64,000 bases of DNA from Elysia chlorotica (lineage: Eukaryota > Mollusca > Gastropoda > Plakobranchidae), in contig RQTK01000224.1 in assembly GCA_003991915.1 (NCBI GenBank), forward strand, positions 172,456-236,455, in the 5' to 3' direction. Under the pieces are notes generated by a model. That model was given only the letters and a program-made list of their open reading frames with translations. It was not told the DNA's origin and did not search any database. The position numbers and the translations under genes were made by a program. How positions within the stretch are numbered: the stretch's first letter is position 1; every line of letters starts with the position of its first letter. Shown piece after piece: positions 22,090 through 33,956 of the stretch.

Positions 22090-23040
22090 TTCTTGCTAGC
22101 ACTGCCATTGACCAGCACGGTCAGACTCACCGAGATGGAGACGGTGAGCTTAGATGAAACGAGACAGTCGGACGGGCGACAGGTGGAGACGAGGCGGACA
22201 GACAAAAGCGATACTTAAGGAAGTGGCTTGGCATGCTATATAAAATCTCGGTTTAATAATGTCATCTAATCTAAAAAATGAAACGGCACCCACGATACAA
22301 ACTGTATAAAAAACAAAACCAACATGAAACAAAATTTAAAATCATCGTATTAACCTCTTTATTGAGTGATATTATTGAGATAAACTGAGAACCAACATGA
22401 CATTGAAAAAACATCGTGTATCACAATCCAAACGATAGCACAGGCTAGGCCTCCCGGAGTGCACAGTGTGTCTAGAGAATGAGAACAAAACTGAAGCCGG
22501 TCTCATAGCAAACAAAACCAGACCAGCAATTCCGCATAAAGACAAGCGATCTAACTACAAAGACCGCCAGAAAAAAATTGGCATAATTGTATAAAATTTA
22601 GAAGACCAAAAAAAAAGAGAAAACTTTAGAGAAAGACAACCCTCCAAAAAAGCAAAAATAACGGAAACATTATGATGTAAAACGTTCTCACGGCATACTC
22701 AGCAATGAACGGATGCTTGAAAGAAAAATTCAAAAGCAAACCATTTTCTTCAACATCGCTTACATAATCATTACAATACAGTCATAGTAAGTGGAAATTA
22801 ATACATGTATCAACAAAGATATCAAGGCATGCTTGGTTAAATATATTTACAAATGAAAAGTACTTTGTACAAATGATATATTTTTCAAGCATTATCATAG
22901 GCAGGGAACTAAAATTGAGAATAAGCAATAGAGAAGCGCTAAGTTTAGTGCTTTGTCCAAACTGACCTCACTTGTAGCGATGGTGAGCGCCATTGGCTCA
23001 CTGTACCACTGTATGGTTAAGGTCCCATTGGATGAGGAAT
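22089..23040. other. Intergenic, nothing recognised
   Basis: A-rich plus strand, no gene seen. Confidence 0.5.
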
Positions 23041-23042
23041 AG

Positions 23043-23152
23043 ATTTCTTCTTCTTCTTCTTTGTCTTCTTCTTCTTCTTCTTCTTCTTCTTCTTCTTCTT
23101 CTTCTTCTTCTTCTTCTTCTTCTTCTTCTTCTTCTTCTTCTTCTTCTTCTTT
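23043..23152. repeat. (CTT)n microsatellite
   Basis: About 35 CTT units with one TTTGT interruption; open as poly-Leu or poly-Ser on the plus strand but without coding context. Confidence 0.97.
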
Positions 23153-23345
23153 TTTACCTGAATCGATTTTCTTTTTTTCTTTTCATAACGTTAGAGCCGA
23201 AAAATTTATTTTCATCTTTGGAAACTACCTGTATGTAGCTCCCAAACTATTTTTGTCACGATGATTGTTTAAAGTAACGAAGAACCTTCACAGCTTTTTA
23301 AGATACTGAGCTTTAGAAAACGAACCAAAAGCAAAACACTTATTT

Positions 23346-23380
23346 TGTACTAGCTGGGAACCCACGAAATTCGTGGGGAC
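23346..23380 (+). repeat. Element-end-like motif TACTAGCTGGGAACCCACG
   Basis: The motif, with a small hairpin (CCCACGAAATTCGTGGG), reappears in opposite orientation at 40640-40672 as TTACTAGTTGGGAACCCGCG. Beyond it the two loci do not match. Possibly the end of a transposable element family. Confidence 0.4.
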
Positions 23381-23929
23381 TGTAGGATGGACAAAACTAA
23401 AGTATTACAGCTAAATTTAAACTGTGCTGAGCTCAAAATTGTGTATCTAACTTTAGGAACTTAATATGTATGCTTGAAGAGGTTGCATTAAACTAAAATC
23501 GGCTCAATAATTTATAATCAGAATTAATAATTAACCAAGAGTTCTAAGAAAACGATGCACTGTGCGCATTAAGATTTATGCACACTCTTAGCATTTTCGA
23601 TTTGTTTGTTGTTCAGGGAAGGGGAGGAAGCAGTAATTGTTGTGTCTGTTCGTTTTTTTAATGTTATTAGTTTTATGACTCTAAAATTCTCTGGCCCATT
23701 TGTAATTTTACTGTAAAATTTGGAATTTTAGGGTGGAGCGGTTTGAATTTGATCGCATGTCTAAGTTTGAGACGAAGACAATATATAGATTACCGGTATA
23801 CTTTTTATCCTTCACCACCACACGTTATTTGTATTACGTTAAGCCATTTGTGGGTGAAAAATTAGGAAAAAGAAGAAGAACATTAAAATAGCAGGAATAA
23901 AAGAAAGTAGCGCAATAATTAGTTTGCAA

Positions 23930-24384
23930 GATGAGGAGGAGGAAAGGGAGGGCAGAGCCAATAGGATGAGAGGCGGAGGAGCAGAAGGAAAGAAGAGCAG
24001 AGGGAGGAGAAGCAGGAGGGAGGAGAAGATGAGGCAGGAAGAGCAGCCGGGAGGCAGATAGAGAGGGAGGAGGAGCAGAGGGAGGAAGAGCAGGAGGGAG
24101 AAGAAGATGAGGCAGGAATAGCAGCCGGGAGGCAGATAGAGAGGGAGGAGGAGCAGGACGAATGAAGAGCAGGAGGAGCAGAACTGTGGAAGAGCAGGAG
24201 AAAGTAAGAACAGGGGGAAGGAAAACGATAAGGAAGGAAAAGCAGGAGGTAGGAAGAGCATAAGGAGAAGGAGCAGGAGGGAGAAAAAGCAGAGGGAGGA
24301 AGGGGAGGAGGGAGGAAGAGCAGGAGAGAGGAAGAGCAGAGAGGGGAGGAGCAGGAGCACGGGCATAAGCAGCTAATAGTTGTG

Positions 24385-24426
<42 letters not shown>

Positions 24427-24541
24427 CAGAGAGAGCGAGAGAGAGAGAAAGGGATGGAGAGCGGGAGAAAGCGAAAGATTGTGTGTGTAAGAGAAAGAAA
24501 GAAAGAGATATAGATAGATAGATAGATAGATAGAGAGAGAT

Positions 24542-24585
<44 letters not shown>

Positions 24586-24592
24586 GCCATTG
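23930..24592. repeat. Long purine-rich strand: GGA/GCAGGA then GA/GATA repeats
   Basis: About 660 bp in which the plus strand is almost only purine. It is first irregular AGGAGGAGCAGAGGG-type repeats (23930-24365), then GA and GATA microsatellites (24390-24592). The long minus-strand open frames through it are compositional. Confidence 0.93.
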
Positions 24593-24599
24593 CTGAAGT

Positions 24600-25897
24600 T
24601 TATTTACGAGTATACGGGTGTTTTTCCCCACGAATGGATTAGCTTTAAGGAAGCCACGTGGTTCAGAACAAAATTCTCACCCCCCCCCCCCTTAACAGAA
24701 ATAACAATAAATTATTATAAAAAAAAACGATAAAAGCATAAATCACAAATTGAGGAATACAAATTGGTTTTTAGCTTATACTTGGGGCAATAAAAAAATT
24801 CCAAAGATGTTTTACAACCTGGCTGTTATTTGTCTGTTTTTATACGAATCCAAAAACTGGTCGAGGAGTTTTCAGTTAAATATAAAGTGGCGCAATTCAA
24901 TCCAAACTGGCAACAAGTGTGGCTTGACGGAGCACTTCTGTGTGAATCACCACGAACACAATGACCGACAGTGTACAAGCGCACAAGTTACGGTAAAACG
25001 TTTTAGTTTAAAACACGTTTTTTATGCCAAAATATATACCGTTTTGAATCTCAATATATTGGTTAAAAAAACAACAACAATAAAACAACAACCATAGGAT
25101 CGATTTCAAAACTCATTTGGAAAAGCCAAACAGAATTATAAAATTAAATCCATAATGTCTCAGCAGATTACAGATCTATAAAAAAAACAAGACCGTTAAT
25201 AAAAACAAGTTTAATGTGAAACAAAATTTTAAACCTGAGATAAAGTTCGTATACATTGAATAAACAAAAATATATTAATTGTAAAATGGAAACAAACAGT
25301 CTTAGGGTGCGCGCCCTGCTATAGACAAAACAAACAACAACAACAACTGAAGGAGTAGTCGCTGCAAACACAACTAATTTTAGTCTAAAACAAGGGAAAG
25401 ATCCTAAAATTCCAGCATAGCATTGTAAAGTGAAAGAATTGAGTAATAAAATTAATAGCATCTTGTCAACCCTGAGTGTCAATAATCGAGACAGGTCTAC
25501 CAATTTACATTCGACTAAAAATGACAAAAAATGAACAAACTGCGTATCGCACACATCAAAAGTAAATCTAATAGGATAATTGATTGTCCAAAAACAAACA
25601 AACCAATTCACATAAACAGGGACCTACTACGACATTTGTAGAGGAATAATAAGTGAGTATATTATGACAAGGAGTCGAGAGTATTTCACATTTTCGGGTA
25701 TGTCTTGCGAGCCATTGGGGCACAGAGCTGTTTTTAGTGTGGTAGCATCAACCAAGTTCCTGCACAATACCAAGGCATTTTAGAAACTTATGAAAGTCAA
25801 TACACACCAACAGCTTTCACTTTGAAGCAACAATCTGGGAACAGCTCATCTGCCAAATTCCCCCAGCCGCTCATGCCAAATCTGTCTGAGATATTTC

Positions 25898-25900
<3 letters not shown>
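24600..25900. other. Intergenic, 3' side of the GPCR gene
   Basis: Has a poly-C run at 24681-24691 and AT-rich DNA. No poly(A) signal could be assigned to the GPCR with confidence. Confidence 0.45.
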
Positions 25901-25903
<3 letters not shown>

Positions 25904-25958
<55 letters not shown>

Positions 25959-25960
25959 AT
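25904..25960. repeat. (CT)n microsatellite downstream of the GPCR
   Basis: About 25 CT units, roughly 120 bp past the GPCR stop codon, so possibly within its 3' UTR. Confidence 0.95.
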
Positions 25961-26081
25961 TTCAAAACGCACGTACACTTTTGCTAATCGTCCTCTCTGA
26001 AGCTCTCTTTCCTCCGGCGGCAAAGTTGTACGCGATTTGCTCACCCCAGAAGTACCCAAGCCAAACGACCTGCCCATGAGA

Positions 26082-27480
26082 TCAGACGGACGTCTCCTGT
26101 AGCGACTCCCCCTGCTGATCGCCCCCTCTCCTGCAGCAGCAGCACACCAGGTAGAGGAAGCCCCTGCGGAAACTGCGCAGCATCACGAAGTAGAGGAAGA
26201 ACTTGACGGCCGCGTTCACCTTGACCAGCTCCTCAATAAGCGTCTGCACCTCGATGTCCCGCTGGGTCGGCATGCGGAACTGGGACCTGATCGCCATCAC
26301 GGAGAACGGCAGCAGCACCGCCGCGAACAGGACGCCCTCCAGGACGACAACCCCAGTGGCGCGTCCCTGCTCGTGGGACAGATCGATCTCAGTCTCCCCA
26401 GACTTGCCGATGGACGGAGATCTGGAGTTAGGGCTATGTGGAGATGTCCGCCCATTGCTCCGAGCGCCGTGTGAGCCCGTCACCGAACTGACCCCGTTCC
26501 GGCCCGAGGATGCCAGTGAGTACTGACCGCGCCACTCGGCGTCGCTGGTGAGCTTGATGCGCGAGCGCGGGCAGTCCGGGACCTCGGGGCGGGGAGGACG
26601 CGCGCCTCATCAGGCGGACGCTCAAGCGGTGCAGCATCTGGCCCAGCAGAGCCGCGTCGATGACGATGATGAGGAGGACGGGCAGGAAGATGGAGGCGAA
26701 GATCTCCACCTTGTGCAGGCGCACGATGTGCTTCAGGCTCTCCTGCATGATCATACAGATCCCGCCGATGACCATGTACGTCCAGATGTAGTGCAAGAAG
26801 CCGACCATTGAGAAAATGAAGACCACGATGATGATGCACTTGGCCCGGAACATGCCGCACCACTTGCGCACTCTGGGGCTGAGCAGAGCCGCCTCCCCGC
26901 CCGCCGCGCTGTCCTGCCACGCGCGCGGCGCCCCCACTTGGCCCGCGCTGGGCGGCCGCCCGCTGAACTGGTGGATGAAGCGCTCCAGGTGCGCCAGGAT
27001 GAGGTACCAGGTGGCCAGGAACTTGGACAGGTGAAGCGCGAACATGGTCAGCTGGCACACGCCCGTCACGTTCTGGACGGGCCATCCCTGGTGCAGCGTG
27101 ACCCAGTGCACGCCCGAGCAGAGCAGGTACACCGTGTTCGTCACGCCCGCCGCCGTCAGGTAGTTGGCCAGCGCGCTCCGCCGCAGGGGCGTGCGCGTGA
27201 AGACCGTGACGAGCGCCAGGCCGCCCAGCACCCCCGCGCTCAGCACGACCGGCATGGCGAACTTCTGCAGGCTGGAGGCCGCGGGCCGGAACAGGTGCGC
27301 CGGGAACTCGGCCTGCCCCGGGGGGCTCAAGGTGCTGGAGGCCGTGTTCCCCAGGTCGCCCGGTCCTGATGATCTGTTGAGCTGCCCCTCAGCCATCATG
27401 GCGGACATGAACGAGCCGTTATGGCCGTCCGCAGTCACTGAGATGTTGGAGACCACTAGGCTCTCTCTTACAGAACCCAT
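26082..27480 (-). CDS. Intronless class A-like GPCR (molluscan peptide/chemosensory type), one frameshift
   Basis: Two minus-strand frames join into one seven-helix receptor of about 465 residues. Start: ATG at 27480 in good context (gagagtccATGG), first ATG after an in-frame TGA nine bases upstream. N-terminus: no signal peptide, glycosylation sites N12, N21, N35, N137. Helices: TM1 about 74-95, TM2 104-127, TM3 142-166, TM4 213-238, TM5 259-281, long loop 3, TM6 about 374-397, TM7 about 416-436. Cys142 and Cys242 would form the loop disulphide. TM3 ends LERF instead of DRY. TM7 reads NAAVKFFLYFVMLRSFRRGF instead of NPxxY, similar to neuropeptide/FMRFamide-type receptors. The tail CCCC may be palmitoylated. 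The frame slips by one base near 26583-26605, around GGGGCGGGG (26586-26594), within loop 3; after the slip RSRIKLTSDAEWRG restores the second half. Assembly error and true pseudogene are both possible. The region is GC-rich against AT-rich flanks. Ligand unknown. Confidence 0.85.
26583..26605 (-). other. Frame break inside the GPCR
   Basis: Upstream helices use one phase, while TM6 and TM7 use the phase one base on. Removing one base of the G/C run would make a single 466-codon frame including stop. No splice sites lie here that would remove the extra base. Confidence 0.75.
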
Positions 27481-27836
27481 GGACTCTCAACCTTCCTCAC
27501 CAGATGGCCGCTCAGGCCCCCAGTTCTACTTCAACGCTTAAAATTTACCAAACGCATAGATAAAAATGTCGTCAAGAAATACTGTTGCAGTATTAAAAAT
27601 TATACTTAGTCAGAAGGAATTTATCACGTCCTCATTATTGCATCTAATTTCTTGAATCTTAAAAAGTTATTGGAACAGATAATGTTCCGAGTCAACCCTG
27701 GGCCGAATGTGCACCCCAGTAGCAAGAGAAAGTGATATGCCAAGTCTTGATCCCTAGACGAACTTTTAAGCAATAGGTTTAAGGACAGGATAAAAACAAC
27801 TTTCACAAATTGTTAAACATTCACGACGAAAGCGTT

Positions 27837-27844
27837 GACGTCAC
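27837..27844. promoter_or_regulatory. CRE palindrome upstream of the GPCR
   Basis: TGACGTCA, 357 bp 5' of the GPCR start codon. It matches the CREB/ATF consensus exactly. No clear TATA box was found between it and the gene. Confidence 0.35.
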
Positions 27845-27849
27845 GAGAA

Positions 27850-28905
27850 TCAGAAAGTTTTTCTGTATCACTTAACGACCTTCTAATTTACTTAATATAT
27901 CCGTTCTTGAAAACAAAATCCCTAAATTGTTTGATTATAATATTTAATATTTAACTAATTTCGTTAAGACAATAAGACTAAAAAAAAAACACGATGCATG
28001 AGCGCATAAATAAATTCAGATCTTTATCCCTGCACTGTAGGCAATGTGCTGTCGGAGCACGGAACACACTGCTGTAGATCCACATGTGTCAGGACAGGGT
28101 TGGCTGAGATTGCAGGAAACGATGTTCGTCTCTAGACCCCATTATCTGCAGGTGTTCTGTGGCCCCTCATCCTGGAGAGAGTAGCATCCTGGATCATCAG
28201 GTCTGTGTCGCATGCGCCGACCTGTTTGTCTTTGGATCTGGGAATGAAACATCAACACATCTTTAATATATAATAAGTGGTTACGGTCGCGAACATCATG
28301 CTACCAGTTTATTACAACATAGGGCCTACACTTTACCAATTGTTTTAACAACCAGCTACTTTGTTGACAGCCTGTAAAGCCCATGTCTAAAGCTTCCATC
28401 CCCAACTGTTATTCGTACAGCATTCTTACCGCCATTGCTCACAATTTTGCTTGCGATAAAATAATGCGTACCCGTTATTTGCGACACTCATTAAATTGAA
28501 AAATTTGCTCCTTTTAACGCTCCCAAACGACGTCGAACAACTGTTAGATTCTATTCCATTTTTGTCACGCTTTGTTTAGATACTTTCATTTTTTATGTTT
28601 GAGGGCACTTGTTCACTCCTCAAAGAGATCTAAACCAAAAGACTGGCACAAACAGTAGTGGCTGGTGAAATACCCAGTCCTAGAGGTTAGAGAAGAGAAG
28701 CCAACCGTTTTGTTCAAACTTATGTTGACCACGGAATAATGCCACGAAATAACCGCGATGGAAAAGTTTCCTCTTGGCACGAGTGGGCAGCACCCGTTAC
28801 ACGTTTCGACTTACAAGTGTGTGCATTGATTTTTATACATTCATATACTCTACAAAACCAATCACCCCTATTTGCCACCTGTAGTATCCATGTTTCAACC
28901 CATAT
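27850..28905. other. Intergenic, with a GC-richer patch at 28030-28240
   Basis: The patch could hold an upstream exon of the minus-strand gene (acceptor-like TTTCATTCCCAG ends at 28238), but no frame is recognisable. Elsewhere nothing is seen. Confidence 0.35.
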
Positions 28906-28909
28906 AAGC

Positions 28910-29228
28910 TTTCTTTCTCTGTGTTTTGCAATCAATCTAAGCATTCTACTCTGTGTTTTTCAATCTTAGCATTCTATCTCTATGTTTTACAATCAATCTA
29001 AGCATTCTCTGTGTTTTACAATCAATCTAAGCAATTTTCTCCATGTTTTTCAATCAATCTAAGAATTCTCTCTCTCTATGTTTTTCAATCATTCTAATCA
29101 TTCTTTGTCCATGTTTTTCAATCAATCTTAGCATTCTATCCCTGTGTTTTTCAATCGATCTAAGCATTCTCTCTCTATTTTTTTCAATCACTCTTATCAT
29201 TCCTTCTTTGTTTTACAATCAATTTTGT
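28910..29228. repeat. Degenerate tandem repeat of about 31 bp, about ten copies
   Basis: Units of the form TCTCTGTGTTTTACAATC followed by AATCTAAGCATTC recur with substitutions and length changes. Older than the other minisatellites by its divergence. Confidence 0.85.
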
Positions 29229-29248
29229 GTTATATATCTCTGTTTTTC

Positions 29249-29560
29249 CTATGTCTCTGTACATTTATTTTGTCTATACTTAAATTTAACCTTTCCTTTT
29301 TGCGTTATTTGTACCAAGATTCGCGATCTAACCTCCCGGAATATCCACTCATAAATCTTCCACTCAGCACAATGTCTTATGAATTTCTCCTCGATAGTCA
29401 TGCACTTCTCCAGTCCTACGGCCGTGGTGTAAATGTAGACAATTATGTTGGAGATTATAGTCTCTGGGGATTCCTCCCGCGCACTAATGATGGAGGCCAC
29501 CGGAAGCGCGATGTCCGGCGCAGTCCTGCCCAGAACAGGCGGCGCGGACCAGTGGACGGC
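29249..29560 (-). CDS. Candidate exon, unknown
   Basis: The minus-strand frame is open from about 29560 through 29249. It is GC-rich at its start and contains GRTAPDIALPVASIISAREE, then ETIISNIIVYIYTTAVG and a Glu/Lys/Trp-rich part. CTGTTCTGGGCAG just upstream could be an acceptor. The composition differs from the surrounding AT-rich DNA. I do not recognise a family; the opposite strand is also open over part of it, which lowers confidence. Confidence 0.25.
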   Translation of the reverse strand, partial: AVHWSAPPVLGRTAPDIALPVASIISAREESPETIISNIIVYIYTTAVGLEKCMTIEEKFIRHCAEWKIYEWIFREVRSRILVQITQKGKVKFKYRQNKCTET

Positions 29561-29699
29561 TCACCAGGGCGGGGACAGAGTGAGGTAGAACTTAGACCCT
29601 TAGAACTCAGACCCTGCAGGCGGAAGGTTGGAATGTGTCAACAGACTTCAGTCCGCGACTTCCTGGTCTCTGTGTCTGCTTTCTTCTGACGCCAATGCT

Positions 29700-31880
29700 C
29701 CACAAAGAACTTCCGGTAAATGTCAGTGTGCCAGGTGTGTGTCTTTATTTTTGCTCATATTTTTAAATAATTTTATTACTATGAGAATCTTACACAAACC
29801 ATCCCCCATATCTGAGTTTTAATAAAGATCAATATGCGAGCCAGGAGTTACTATGATAAAACACACTGTGATAAAAGCAGATGCGGACGTGTGACGCCAA
29901 ATGAATTGTGCAAGGGAAAAACAGACATGTTCAAATTGAACATTGAACAAAAGGTTCATATACAAACCAATTAAAATAAAAGAAACAACAACAACACTTA
30001 AACCGACACTATAAATCTTACTATTCATTTTATTGCAGGGCTTGTATACGATTGCATAAGAGTACAAAAAAATAAAAAGCGCAACCCAAACCTCAAACAT
30101 GATTTGAGCCCCCCCCCCTTTTTTCCCAATAAAAAACAACAGAAACAAAACAAAACAGGCACAAGCAAAGTAAAATAAGCAAACCATCACACCTTATATC
30201 CTTCAATCACATTAAGTGAAAATGATGACTGTGTGATGTTGCTGATGTTGATATTGATACTGGAATTCCCTTAAACCTTTGCAGGTGAAGTAAGTTTATA
30301 TCATAACATAAAAATTAGATATTAAATCGGCAAGATTGCAAGGGAATGGTGTACTGTTCCTTGATTAGGCTTGGCGATTGCCAGCAAACGAGGCCAATGT
30401 CTGTGTGTTTCATTTAGAAATTACAATAAGTACATAAAAAGGCAAAATGCTTTGTTCCATTCACACAATTCTTGTAGAACCAGAAAAAAAAGCCACGGAA
30501 ATAGGTTTGATGATACAACGACTGGATCTGGTAATGGATTAAACATTAACATTGCGGTTAGAGACAATACGATGGATGTCTGTATGCTAGAATACAGAAA
30601 CGGGCGACAAAGAAATGATATGTAAGGTCTACCATTTGAAACGACGCAAAATGAAAGTAGATTTACACGCCAAGTTCTGACATCTAAGTATATGGTAAGC
30701 CACGCGTTTAAATGTAGGCCCCTTTGTACTTAGTAGACTAGATATAAGGGTAAACAGTGTGAAAGTTTGCGCGGCTGGCCGCTCTATGTCTCTATGAGTT
30801 TTACTCAATCTTGTGCATTTTAAACACCATTCGCTCAGTAAAAATGCACTTATATAAATTTACAGGGATATCTACGTCTGTCTACCATCATAATTATTGT
30901 CATCATAATACCCCTCACCCTTGTCATAATATTATCATCATTAACACCCTCACTAAAAAACTGCTGTAGTTATTTATTATGATATTACAGCTTGTTATTC
31001 ACCCCCTCCCCCTGCTCCTGATCATCCACACACTGGGATTGTCCTTCACGCCATTCCAAGTATCAATAATTTGATCCTTTTTGATCTCCATAGACTTCCG
31101 CTCTGTCCATTAGTCTCGCCTTGGTTTCTTGATTCAGTCTTTGCGGGCGGGGGGAGAGTGGTCTGAGCCCCAGTGAGCCGCCACCAGTAGGGTCGGGGTG
31201 AGCGTCCTGTGGGTTTGGATCTGCGGGGGCAAAAACCTAGTCTCTGGACTCGTCATGGAGAATCTCAAAGGAATGAGGCTGCGTCCAACAGTTTTAAAGC
31301 GCAGACAGAATTAAGGTTCTAAATGGATTTTATAATCATACCACTTGTTTTCTCTGTTGATATATGTCCTCACAAATCTAATAAAGAATATGGATAGCTA
31401 TCACCGTATACTTGGCTAAGGAAATGGTTGTACAACAGCCGTAATAATATTATTGACATGTTTGAATTAATGCTTCGAGGGAAACTAGTTGTTAGTGGGT
31501 ATAAAATACCTACACCACAAAGTTTAAAAAACAATACCGCATATTTCTGGCCATCCTGTTTGCATATCTTTAACCAAAGTTAGATACATGTAGCTAAAAA
31601 TCGTTATGTCAAAATTCAAGTTGCGGAATAGGCCTATTGATAATTATTAGTTCTAGAAGTGAATCACATATCTATATAAATTATTACATATTTCTGTATT
31701 TGGATTTTTTGTCTGCTCGAATCTAAGAAACCAGACATCAGACTAGCACCAAATTTGGAATCTAGTTTTGTTATGACTAACCGGAGGTTTTCAGCCCATT
31801 TAGATGTTGCGAAAACGTGATCATTTTTTTATTTGTTTCGGCTTGTTTAACCCGAAAATCATGGAAGTTCAACATTTTGA
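29700..31880. other. Intergenic, GC-rich patch at 31140-31245
   Basis: Mostly AT-rich. The short GC-rich patch has no recognisable frame. Poly-C near 30110. Confidence 0.45.
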
Positions 31881-31884
31881 ATAA

Positions 31885-32215
31885 TCTAGATCTAGGTAAA
31901 ATGGCGGTCAACCTCTCAATTGACCTTGGATTTTGAAAGAGCTTTGATCTGAATTAATGTAGCTATTTTCTATCTAGATTTAGATGTTGCTTAAACCTAA
32001 ATTAAACAGAACTAAAAATCTAAATCATATCTTGATCTAGAAAAAGTTGTAATTTCACTTAAAGCCTTAAAAATAGCAGCCACAGGAGATTTTTAAACTG
32101 AAATACTTTTTTAGGAGCCGGTTCTAGGCAAAATGGCGGATAACCTCTCACTGGACCTTGGGAGAGCTTTGGTCGAAATTAATGTCGATCTAGATCTAGA
32201 TATAGCTTGGTTCTA
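31885..32215. repeat. Diverged direct repeat containing AAAATGGCGG
   Basis: Two units share AAAATGGCGGNNAACCTCTCA, a GAGAGCTTTG/GAAAGAGCTTTG block and AATTAATGT, at about 31898 and 32131. Both are followed by TCTAGATCTAGAT-type sequence. AAAATGGCGG is a YY1-like core. Confidence 0.7.
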
Positions 32216-32479
32216 AATTCAGCACACTTATTTAAGAACCCAGATCTAACTTTAGACCATAACTATGTAGATCTAGATCTATAGCAGAAAAAGTTTACTG
32301 ACTTCGTGAAATCTCTCCACCTTTATTTGCGTTTGTTGTGATGTTGTGGTAAAAACATGCCAGAAAATATATCAAGCTTATTTTTTTTTATAATGGATTC
32401 ACCCGCCTCAAAGGACTGAAATAAATTTACCAATTGCATTAACACAGAGTCAAGACAATTTTAATAATGCTTTCAACGT

Positions 32480-33115
32480 TGGAAAGTGGAGGACCCATTG
32501 TTTTCATTATGCTGCTTTCAAATTTCCTGATGAGCCTTCAGTCATGTGCTTTAGCAAAAGTTGATTTACAATTTATTGCTCCCACCCTTTCCACCAAATA
32601 TGAGAACACTTTTTTCTGGCGATACGGATGAATCTGAACATTTTTTTTGTATAGAAAATTCTAGAAAACACAATGCCGTGTTTCAGCTGACATCCTGAGG
32701 CTGTAATGAAATGTCATTGAGAGGGTGGAATCTCCAATGTCGGATCCAGGGACAAGTTTATCATTTAATCGGCCCTCTAGAACCTGCTGCTCAAAACCCT
32801 TCTTCATTTTTACAGATATAATTATTTCCTGGACGGAAAAAATCAACTTGACAGGCGATTAAACATAACAAATGGGTTACACAGACATGTTTTGCAAATG
32901 ATCCAAGATAAATTAAATGACCATCACAAATACGTGAAAGATTTAAAACGTGTTTATGAATTTGCCAACACAAGACAAACAACAGATTTCAAGATTGTGA
33001 TAAATGAAGAAGCAAGGCCGGCAGGGATAGATTTTTCAAACAATTTGCGTTCCCCATGTAAAGAAGTCTATGTAGATATCAAACCGTTCATCGAACTAAC
33101 ATGCAGCTAGTTTCT
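32480..33115 (+). pseudogene. Helitron Rep/helicase N-terminal fragment
   Basis: Across two or three frames the plus strand gives the conserved order of Helitron replication-helicase proteins before the Rep core. There is a HCFHYAAFKFPDEPS block and NAVFQLTS. The strongest match is RIQGQVYHLIGPLEPAAQNP (about 32745-32805), matching the family's GQVYHxIGxLxP signature. Then comes an intact 72-codon frame (32892-33110) with DHHKYVKDLKRVYEFAN, DFKIVINEEARPAG and RSPCKEVYVDI. Internal stops and frame changes mark it as dead. Rep HUH motifs and helicase are not present. Helitrons move by rolling-circle replication. Confidence 0.8.
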
Positions 33116-33119
33116 AAAT

Positions 33120-33870
33120 TTACCATTATATATATTGTTAACTTGCGTTAAAAAAGAACTTTTATAGTTAGGGCTCGCACCTTGATGGAGCTGTGCTTCT
33201 ATCATAATTCATACGTCTTTGACAGAGCGACGGGAAACCAAGAGTGAAGGCACTGATTGTTCCAGCCTCACGACATTGTGCCGTAGGTTCCCGTTACTTC
33301 ACTAGCTCAGTCTAACTGTAAGAGAAAGTCTGAGAAACATGTACCGTGCTGGGTCCCACAGGGAGATTCAAACCAATCTCGCCCATGCCAGGGACGGAGC
33401 TCAGTACCTCGCCTTCAGACAGTCGTTAGAAAACATGACGTAGTGAAAGGGCGCTGTCATAGGACCGCAGGCTTCAAACAGAATGGCATAGATAAAGACG
33501 GGAACGCTTTTTAGATACTCAACATAAAAAATAAACGATCTGCTTCGTGACTGACTAAAAGACAAATAATTAGCGACAACCTAAGAATACCATGTATGCT
33601 GTTAACTATTTAAAAACATTCCTTAACAAATAAATGGTAAGAGATCTTGTACCGAGATTATATTAGGATGATCCAGTTCTCTATAGTTAACTACGACAAA
33701 AAAAGCAACCAAGTGCAACAAAATCATCACCAATGATAAAAAATTCTACGAACCAGGCATAAAAAAATCCAACACTACGGAGCAGGCACCTATCCGTCTC
33801 TAGAACTCCTCGGTACTAGTTTTTAAGTCAATCATTCCTCACTGAAGTGCAAAATTGCTCGTGAAAGGAG
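33120..33870. other. Intergenic, nothing recognised
   Basis: No motif found. Confidence 0.5.
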
Positions 33871-33874
33871 AAAG

Positions 33875-33880
<6 letters not shown>

Positions 33881-33953
<73 letters not shown>
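33881..33953. repeat. GATA then GA microsatellite
   Basis: GATA units followed by about 22 GA units. Confidence 0.96.

Positions 33954-33956
<3 letters not shown>

Noticed and set aside
23834..24631. Long Ser/Leu/Pro-rich minus-strand frames
   Set aside because: They follow from the homopyrimidine minus strand; overlapping frames are open together.
26480..27085. 201-codon Arg/Pro/His-rich frame overlapping the GPCR
   Set aside because: A shadow frame in GC-rich coding DNA; it has no helices, while the overlapping phase gives a full receptor.
26548..27541. Plus-strand frames antisense to the GPCR
   Set aside because: GC-rich antisense shadows without motifs.
33360..33420. tRNA-like B box GATTCAAACC
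   Set aside because: No matching A box or cloverleaf at the right distance.
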